64,000 nt of DNA from Rhodopseudomonas palustris (GTDB taxonomy: Bacteria; Pseudomonadota; Alphaproteobacteria; Rhizobiales; Xanthobacteraceae): positions 2,232,001-2,296,000 of the forward strand of contig NZ_CP058907.1 of the NCBI RefSeq assembly GCF_013415845.1, written 5' to 3'. Made by a program: the position numbers and the translations under genes. Of the stretch, positions 58,313 through 64,000 are shown in pieces. The notes under the pieces were generated by a model. That model had not been told where the DNA came from, did no database searches, and was given only the letters and a program-made list of their open reading frames with translations. The number at the start of each line of letters is the position of its first letter. The first letter of the stretch is position 1.

Positions 58313-59561
58313 CGGCCTGTGTCGGGTCGCGAGCGAGTGCGTAATGGGCGATAATCGTCCGGGGCAGCACGAGGCCGATGCTCATCGCCGCCATGATGGA
58401 AGCGGCCGTGACGCCATCGGCGATAGTGGCGCCGGTCAACTCGGGCGGCGCCGAGGAGGTCGTTGCGATCTGCAACAGGCCACTAATCATCCGGAACACA
58501 AACACGCCCGGGATCATCGATACGACAGCGGCGAAGCCGATCGCGGCGAATGGCAGATGCCGCTTGTGCGACACCGGCGTCAGCACCAGACCGACGATCA
58601 GGCAGGCCACGAAGGCGCCGGCAGGGGCGCCGAAGCCGAGCTCGGTCATGGCGAGCCAGCGGCTGCCATGCGCGATCATGCCGATTGCGACCGGCCACGC
58701 CAACATGCCAAGAGGCGCCGAGAAGAACACTCCGTAGCAGGCGACGGCAACGCCGGCAGCGATCATATCGAGCCATAGCGGCACCGTCAGACCCGATGGA
58801 TCGATCGGCAGCGATTGATCCAGGATCGACAGACCCAGGACGAGGCCCATCGAGATCGCCAGCAGGATCAGGGTCGCGTAGACGAGGCGCGAGCTGCCGA
58901 GTTGGATTCGTCCGCCGATCAGGTCGAGCGCAGCGTTGAGGAAGTGCGGGCCGGGGACCAGCACCATGCAAGGGCAAACCACGACGAGGCGTAGTGCCGA
59001 ACTGAGCTGATAGCGCACAGCCAATCCGCCGATCAGGCCGGCGAGCAATGCGGCGCAGAACGGCTGGATCAGGAGATTGTCGCTGATCCGTGCCAAGCCG
59101 CGGCGCAGCAGTGCGCCGGCCCCGGCGCTGACGAAGATGATTGCGGCGGCCGGCGCGTGCGCGATGCCAAAAATGATCGCCAGCGCCAGCGCGCCAACGG
59201 CCGCCGCGAGTGCAAACAGCCAGGTCGGGGAGGCCGGAGCCTTGGCAATTGCCGCGATGCGATCCCGCGCTGCCTCGGCAGACAGGCGGCCGGCTTCGAT
59301 GTCGACGATGGCGCGCATCGCGGTGGCGACCCGGGTCATATTGACGCCGACCGGCGCAGCCGCGACCGAGATCGTCGAGCGTGTTCCGCTGCTCGCCACA
59401 TCGAGGCGCAGCTCGTCCCAATGCGCCTGCAACTCCGCAGGCGCGCCGAGGGTGGTGCTGAGCCGGTTCGCGGCGGCAATCACCTGGTCGCTCGCCTGTC
59501 CATTGACGAACAGCACCGTGGCGAAAGACAGGATGAGCTCCGCTCGATCGTCGCTGGTCAT
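58305..59561 (-). CDS. Threonine/serine exporter ThrE-like protein
   Basis: 418 residues. N-terminal DUF1212-type cytosolic part ([26 protein letters not shown]), then about ten helices (ThrE and ThrE_2 halves in one chain). [23 protein letters not shown] and [36 protein letters not shown] are typical. It should export threonine or serine, or related compounds. Confidence 0.85.
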   Translation of the reverse strand: MTSDDRAELILSFATVLFVNGQASDQVIAAANRLSTTLGAPAELQAHWDELRLDVASSGTRSTISVAAAPVGVNMTRVATAMRAIVDIEAGRLSAEAARDRIAAIAKAPASPTWLFALAAAVGALALAIIFGIAHAPAAAIIFVSAGAGALLRRGLARISDNLLIQPFCAALLAGLIGGLAVRYQLSSALRLVVVCPCMVLVPGPHFLNAALDLIGGRIQLGSSRLVYATLILLAISMGLVLGLSILDQSLPIDPSGLTVPLWLDMIAAGVAVACYGVFFSAPLGMLAWPVAIGMIAHGSRWLAMTELGFGAPAGAFVACLIVGLVLTPVSHKRHLPFAAIGFAAVVSMIPGVFVFRMISGLLQIATTSSAPPELTGATIADGVTAASIMAAMSIGLVLPRTIIAHYALARDPTQADA

Positions 59562-59588
59562 CAGAGATGGCCTTTACCGGTGAGCGGA

Positions 59589-61013
59589 TCAGCCGGCTGC
59601 CGCGCCGGGAGCAACGGCGGCGACATAGGGCGAGACCATCTTGGCAGGATCGACGATGCGGTCGAATTCTGCCTCTGCGACGAAGCCGAGTTCGAGTGCG
59701 GCAGCCTTCAGCGTCAGGTCGTTGTCCATCGCGTAGTGGGCGATCTTGGAGGCCTTGTCGTAGCCGATGACGGGCGACAGTGCGGTCACCAGCATCAGTG
59801 AGCGATCGACGTAATCCTTGATCTTCTTCAGGTTCGGTTTGGTGCCTTCGATCAGGAATTTGCGGAAGTTGATGCAGCCATCGGTGAGGAGGGTGATCGA
59901 ATGCGTGATGTTGAAGATCATCAGCGGCTTGTAGACGTTCATCTCGAGATAGCCGCCGGCGCCGCCGAAGCCGACCGCGACGTCGTTCGCCATCACCTGA
60001 ACGGCGACCATGGTCAGCGCTTCGCACTGCGTCGGGTTGACTTTGCCGGGCATGATCGACGAGCCCGGCTCGTTCTCCGGGATCAGCAGTTCGGCGAAGC
60101 CAGCCCGCGGCCCACATGACATCAGGCGAATGTCATTGGCGATCTTGTACAGCGATACGGCTAACGTGCGAAGGCTGCCGGAGAGCTGGACCAGCGCATC
60201 ATGCGCGCCCTGTACAGTGAATTTGTTGGGGGCGGTGACGAAGGGCAGGCCGGTCAGATCCGCGATCTCGGCCGCGGCCGCTTCGGCAAAGCCGGGTGCC
60301 GAATTGATGCCAGTGCCGACCGCGGTGCCGCCGAGCGCGAGCCGGTACACACCCTGCAGCGAGGCCTCGATCCGATCCAGATTATCCGTCAGCATGCCGG
60401 CATAGCCGGACCATTCCTGCCCCAGCGTCAGCGGCGTCGCATCCTGCATGTGGGTGCGGCCGATCTTGACAATGTCCTTCCAGTCTTGGGCTTTGGCCGA
60501 GATCGCGTCACGCAGCGCCGTGGCCGCCGGTATCAGGCGGCTCTTCACGTTGACAGCGGCGGCGATGTTCATCGTCGACGGAAACGTATCGTTGGAGGAT
60601 TGCGCCATGTTCACGTGATCGTTCGGATGTACCGGCGCGTGGCTGCCGAGCGGCGTGCCGGCGATCTGGCAGCAGCGATTGGAGATCACCTCGTTGACGT
60701 TCATGTTGAACTGCGTGCCGCTGCCGGTCATCCAGACGTGCAGCGGGAACATGTCATGATGCCGGCCGGCCAGGATTTCGTCGCAGACCTGCACGATCAG
60801 CTTGGTGCGGGCATCGTCCAGACGGCCGCCGGCGCGGTTGGCATTGGCGGCGCCCTTCTTCAGGATAGCATAGCCGGTGATCATCTCGCGCGGAATGAGA
60901 TCGGAGCCGATGCTGAAATGCTCCAGCGAGCGCTGCGTTTGTGCGCCCCAGAGCTTGTCGGCGGCAACCTTCACCTTGCCGAGGCTGTCGGTTTCGTCTC
61001 TGAACTCCGTCAT
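59589..61013 (-). CDS. fumC: Fumarate hydratase, class II (FumC)
   Basis: 474 residues. Reversible hydration of fumarate to malate in the citric-acid cycle. [17 protein letters not shown] is the fumarase/aspartase signature; [19 protein letters not shown] and [20 protein letters not shown] carry active-site residues. It is the iron-free, oxygen-stable class. A single gene. Confidence 0.96.
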   Translation of the reverse strand: MTEFRDETDSLGKVKVAADKLWGAQTQRSLEHFSIGSDLIPREMITGYAILKKGAANANRAGGRLDDARTKLIVQVCDEILAGRHHDMFPLHVWMTGSGTQFNMNVNEVISNRCCQIAGTPLGSHAPVHPNDHVNMAQSSNDTFPSTMNIAAAVNVKSRLIPAATALRDAISAKAQDWKDIVKIGRTHMQDATPLTLGQEWSGYAGMLTDNLDRIEASLQGVYRLALGGTAVGTGINSAPGFAEAAAAEIADLTGLPFVTAPNKFTVQGAHDALVQLSGSLRTLAVSLYKIANDIRLMSCGPRAGFAELLIPENEPGSSIMPGKVNPTQCEALTMVAVQVMANDVAVGFGGAGGYLEMNVYKPLMIFNITHSITLLTDGCINFRKFLIEGTKPNLKKIKDYVDRSLMLVTALSPVIGYDKASKIAHYAMDNDLTLKAAALELGFVAEAEFDRIVDPAKMVSPYVAAVAPGAAAG

Positions 61014-61174
61014 CGCTCGTCTTTCTTTCTAGGGCGATTGCGAACCTGTCGGCACCCTCCCGGCCGCAGACATAGCTCCGCCGTCTCGCGTCAAGGCGTT
61101 GATACGCCCCGCGATGCTGCGAATGATGCTGCCGGGATGACCTGTGAGTGGCGGAATGAAGCGAAGAGAAGCAG

Positions 61175-61202
61175 GCGAAGCGGACGATTAGAGCCGCTTC
61201 GC
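61175..61202 (-). terminator. Hairpin after the hydrolase gene
   Basis: GCGAAGCGG at 61175-61183 pairs with CCGCTTCGC at 61194-61202 around a ten-base loop. On the minus strand it lies just after the alpha/beta hydrolase stop and is followed by CTGCTTCTCTTC. This is probably a terminator for that gene. Confidence 0.5.
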
Positions 61203-61213
61203 CCGGACCAGTC

Positions 61214-62230
61214 TTATTCCTTCACGAACGCCAGCAGGTCGGCATTGAGCACGTCGGCATGGGTGGTGAGCATGCCGTGCGGATAGCCCGGATAGGTCTT
61301 CAGCTTGCCGTTCTTCAGCAGCTTGACCGATAGCTTGGCGGAGTCCTCGATCGGCACGATCTGGTCATCCTCGCCATGCAGCACCAGGGTCGGCACGGTG
61401 ATGGCCTTCAGATCGTTGGTCTGGTCGGTCTCGGAGAACGCCTTGATGCCGTCATAGTGGGCTTTGGCGCTGCCCATCATGCCCTGGCGCCACCAGTTGT
61501 TGACGACCCCCGGCATTGTCTTCGCATCGGGCCGGTTGAAGCCATAGAATGGGCCTGCCGGGACATCGAGGAAGAACTGCGCGCGATTGCCGGCGAGCGC
61601 CTTGCGGAAACCGTCGAACACTTCGATCGGCAGGCCGCCGGGATTCTTCTCGGTCTTCAGCATCAGCGGCGGCACCGCAGAGACCAGCACGGCCTTGGCG
61701 ACGCGGCCCTGCGGCTCACCGAACTTCGCGACGTAACGCGCGACTTCCCCGCCGCCGGTCGAGTGACCGATATGCACGGCCTTTTTCAGATCGAGGTGCT
61801 CGGCGACGGCCGAGGCGTCGGCCGCGTAATGATCCATGTCGTGACCGTTGTCGACCTGAGACGAGCGACCATGGCCGCGGCGATCATGAGCAACCACGCG
61901 ATAACCGTTGGCCAGGAAGAACAGCATCTGTGCGTCCCAATCGTCGGACGACAGCGGCCAGCCGTGGTGAAAGACGATCGGCTGGGCCTGCTTCGGGCCC
62001 CAATCCTTGTAGAAGATGTCGACGCCGTCCTTGGTCTTGACGAATCCGCTGCTCATTCCGTGGTCTCCTTGTGAAGGTCGCTGAGGGTGGAGCTGCTGTG
62101 CGATGGCGGTGCCGGGAAGAAGGGCGACGCAGGCGGCACCCACGATCGCGTCGCGTCGGGTGATGTGGAGGGCGCGGGGTTCCAGCGCTCGTGACGATCG
62201 CGCCACATTATCGTGATCGGGGTTGTTCAT
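61214..62230 (-). CDS. Exported alpha/beta hydrolase (chloroperoxidase-like)
   Basis: 338 residues. A twin-arginine-like signal ([24 protein letters not shown]25-R26) precedes an alpha/beta hydrolase. [14 protein letters not shown] gives the oxyanion region, Ser nucleophile is in [12 protein letters not shown], Asp in [10 protein letters not shown], His in YPGYPHGM. It is close to non-heme chloroperoxidase/arylesterase types. An in-frame ATG before [10 protein letters not shown] would give a cytoplasmic form of the usual length (about 280). Confidence 0.87.
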   Translation of the reverse strand: MNNPDHDNVARSSRALEPRALHITRRDAIVGAACVALLPGTAIAQQLHPQRPSQGDHGMSSGFVKTKDGVDIFYKDWGPKQAQPIVFHHGWPLSSDDWDAQMLFFLANGYRVVAHDRRGHGRSSQVDNGHDMDHYAADASAVAEHLDLKKAVHIGHSTGGGEVARYVAKFGEPQGRVAKAVLVSAVPPLMLKTEKNPGGLPIEVFDGFRKALAGNRAQFFLDVPAGPFYGFNRPDAKTMPGVVNNWWRQGMMGSAKAHYDGIKAFSETDQTNDLKAITVPTLVLHGEDDQIVPIEDSAKLSVKLLKNGKLKTYPGYPHGMLTTHADVLNADLLAFVKE

Positions 62231-62270
62231 CGTTGGTCTCCAGCTTGCTAATCCCGGCAGCGTGACGCGC

Positions 62271-62972
62271 TCAGCCTGCCGCCACCGTGCGTACGGCGTC
62301 GAGGATCACATCGGCGACAGCCAGTGGCTGCGACAAAATGGACAGATGGCTCGCCTTCAGCTCGGTGGTCTTGGCATTCAGGCGAACAGCGAGTTCGCGT
62401 TCGAGCTCGACGCTGACGATGCGGTCGTCGGTCGAGACGATGTACCAATTCGGCCGGGTTTCCCACGCTGCCTTGCTGATCTTGTCGGCGAAGGTGGTGG
62501 TCGGCAGCGGTGGCTGCAGCACCGCCAGCAGGCGCGCGTCGTCTTTCGGTAGATCCTGCGCGACATCGTTGACCCAGCCTGCTTCGCTGAGCTTGAGATG
62601 GCCATGGCCGTCATCGACGATCTGGCTCAGGCCTGGCGGAGACGGGTGCGAGCCAACCAGATCACCGACGGATTCGCCGACCTTCGGCGGCAGGGCCGCG
62701 ACGAAGACGAGGGCTTTGACCTTGGGGTCGTTGCCGGCCTGGGTAATTACCGCGCCGCCCCAGCTGTGGCCCACCAACACGACGGCGCCTTGGATGCTGT
62801 CCAGCACGATCCTCGTGGCTTCGACGTCGGCGGCGAGGGACGTGGTGGGGTTCTGCACCGCGACCACTGCAATGCCCTGGTTGAGGAGATGCGGGATCAC
62901 GAGCCGCCAGCTCGATCCGTCGGCCCATGCGCCATGCACCAGCACCACCGTGGGAGAGGACGAATTGGGCAT
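62271..62972 (-). CDS. Alpha/beta hydrolase
   Basis: 233 residues from the ATG complementary to 62970-62972, with AGGAG at a good distance. [21 protein letters not shown], Ser in [13 protein letters not shown], Asp in STDDRIVS and His in ASHLSILSQ make a full triad. It resembles the MhqD/EstA-like family of stand-alone esterases. The Tat-type hydrolase follows 40 bases downstream. The substrate is unknown. Confidence 0.86.
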   Translation of the reverse strand: MPNSSSPTVVLVHGAWADGSSWRLVIPHLLNQGIAVVAVQNPTTSLAADVEATRIVLDSIQGAVVLVGHSWGGAVITQAGNDPKVKALVFVAALPPKVGESVGDLVGSHPSPPGLSQIVDDGHGHLKLSEAGWVNDVAQDLPKDDARLLAVLQPPLPTTTFADKISKAAWETRPNWYIVSTDDRIVSVELERELAVRLNAKTTELKASHLSILSQPLAVADVILDAVRTVAAG

Positions 62973-63138
62973 CGCGTGACTCCTCATTGAGATTGTATCT
63001 CGGCCACCCTGATCTACGGCCTATGTGCCTCCGGCTCTTGTCGGTTCGCACGAGAACTTGGATGTTCGGATGATAGACGTGCGCCGTCGTCCGGCGGGCT
63101 CGGATACTTGCTCTGGCTGGAACGCGCGGTAATCGGAC

Positions 63139-64000
63139 TTAAGCCGATCGCGGGAGCGTGAACTGAAAGCGCGCGCCGTGCGGCTTCAGCGAGGTGGCAA
63201 GCAGCCGGCCACCATGGGCGTCGATGATCGATTTGCTGATCGATAAGCCCATGCCCATGCCTTGCGGCTTCGTCGTCACCAGCGCCTCGAACAGCTGATC
63301 GATTCGATCCTCGTCGAAGCCGAAGCCATTATCCGTGACGCTGACAGTGACGCTGCCCGGGTCGTTGGTATCACTGGCGACCGTCAGCACTCGGCGGCCT
63401 TCGATCGTCGCCATCGACTCGACCGCGTTCATCGTCAGATTGAGCAGCACCTGCTGGAGCTGAACCTTGTTGCCGAGAACAACAGCATCGCCGCTATCCA
63501 GCCGGGTTTCGAGATGGATGCTGTGGTGGCGCAGCTCGCTCTGGATGATCGACAGGATTTCCCGCGCCACCTCGTTGATATCGACCGGCGCCATTTGGGG
63601 CGTCGATTTCACGGCCAACCCGCGGATGGTCTGAACCACGTTTGCGGCACGGCGGCCGTTTTCGATCACTCGGTTTGCGGCGTTCTTGGCCTCGGCGATC
63701 GACGGCTGTTCGTTGTTGAGCCAGCGCAGACAGACGTCGGCATTGGTGATGATGGCGGTGAGCGGCTGATTGATCTCATGGGCGATCGAGATCACCAATT
63801 CGCCGATCGCGGTCAGGCGCGACATCCGCATCAGTTCGGACTGCGATTTCTGCAGGGCGTCGACCAGCGCGTCCTTCTCTTCGAGGAAGGCGTTCTTAAG
63901 GGACATCGCCGCCTGCGACGACAGCAGCTTGAGCACCGACAGCTTGCCGGGCGTGAACACACCGGCGGTCAGGTTATTCTCCAGAAAGATGATGCCGATC
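63139..64000 (-). CDS. Sensor histidine kinase, C-terminal part (runs off the edge)
   Basis: About 287 residues are visible. The frame stays open to the window edge. The visible N-side (GIIFLENNLTAGVFTPGKLS) is the end of a GAF domain. Then come a helix and the kinase core with His in ISIAHEINQPLTAI. The ATPase has NLTMNAVESM and DNGFGFDEDRIDQLFEALVTTK, GMGMGLSISKSII. Its close relatives are multi-domain TodS-like or large rhizobial hybrid-free sensors. The start and sensing part are outside the window. Confidence 0.88.
   Translation of the reverse strand, partial: IGIIFLENNLTAGVFTPGKLSVLKLLSSQAAMSLKNAFLEEKDALVDALQKSQSELMRMSRLTAIGELVISIAHEINQPLTAIITNADVCLRWLNNEQPSIAEAKNAANRVIENGRRAANVVQTIRGLAVKSTPQMAPVDINEVAREILSIIQSELRHHSIHLETRLDSGDAVVLGNKVQLQQVLLNLTMNAVESMATIEGRRVLTVASDTNDPGSVTVSVTDNGFGFDEDRIDQLFEALVTTKPQGMGMGLSISKSIIDAHGGRLLATSLKPHGARFQFTLPRSA

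Overview
The window is high-GC DNA with dense, often overlapping genes (ATGA and GTGA junctions). It carries a clade I nosRZDFYLX cluster, an aerobic-type cobalamin pathway that uses CobZ, HWE histidine kinases and a possible NnrR-type palindrome. This combination points to a metabolically versatile denitrifying alphaproteobacterium of the Bradyrhizobiaceae, most like Rhodopseudomonas or Bradyrhizobium. The species is an inference from gene content. No tRNA, rRNA, insertion sequence, prophage or CRISPR array was seen.

Layout. (1) 1-11.3 kb: two heavy-metal RND efflux systems. The first is the tail of an adaptor gene, an HME-type pump and a NodT-type outer-membrane lipoprotein. The second is a small His/Cys-rich protein, then czcC-czcB-czcA and a small His-rich periplasmic protein. 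(2) 11.4-24.3 kb: the nitrous-oxide reductase region. nosR, Z, D, F, Y, L and X are collinear. Around them lie a DUF2249 protein, a divergent ferritin-like protein, a CopD-like membrane protein, a TusA-like protein, an NnrS/oxidase-like membrane protein and a hemerythrin-like protein. A perfect TTGCG-N4-CGCAA palindrome lies between nosR and the ferritin-like gene. (3) 24.4-32.0 kb: a regulatory and stress block on the minus strand: DUF378 protein, short-chain dehydrogenase, response regulator with GAF-PAS-PAS-HWE kinase, a small conserved protein, a second HWE-type kinase coupled to a Crp/Fnr regulator, and a zinc alcohol dehydrogenase. It also holds a 40-residue membrane protein and a truncated DUF892 gene. 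(4) 32.2-49.0 kb: cobalamin uptake and synthesis, with three cobalamin riboswitches. The genes are a BtuF-like protein, cobA, B, M, E, L, K, J, I and H, an unknown first gene, a two-gene CobZ, then cobT, S, Q and F. (5) 49.1-57.5 kb: a glutamine amidotransferase-like protein, an MFS exporter with an extra C-terminal domain, and a six-gene plus-strand set: isochorismatase-like hydrolase, XapX, YtcJ-like amidohydrolase, DoxX, exported double-VOC protein and AlgE-like porin. (6) 57.5-64 kb: DUF1275 protein, ThrE-like exporter, fumarase C, two alpha/beta hydrolases and a truncated sensor kinase.

How they work together. NosZ reduces N2O in the periplasm. NosR (with flavin put on by NosX) feeds it electrons, and NosDFY plus NosL supply sulfur and copper. 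The cob genes build the corrin ring from uroporphyrinogen III and attach the lower ligand, apparently under B12 feedback through the riboswitches. Precorrin-3B formation is assigned to the split CobZ because no cobG is present in the window. The functions of the six-gene set at 51.9-57.5 kb and of the first gene of the cobH operon are unknown.
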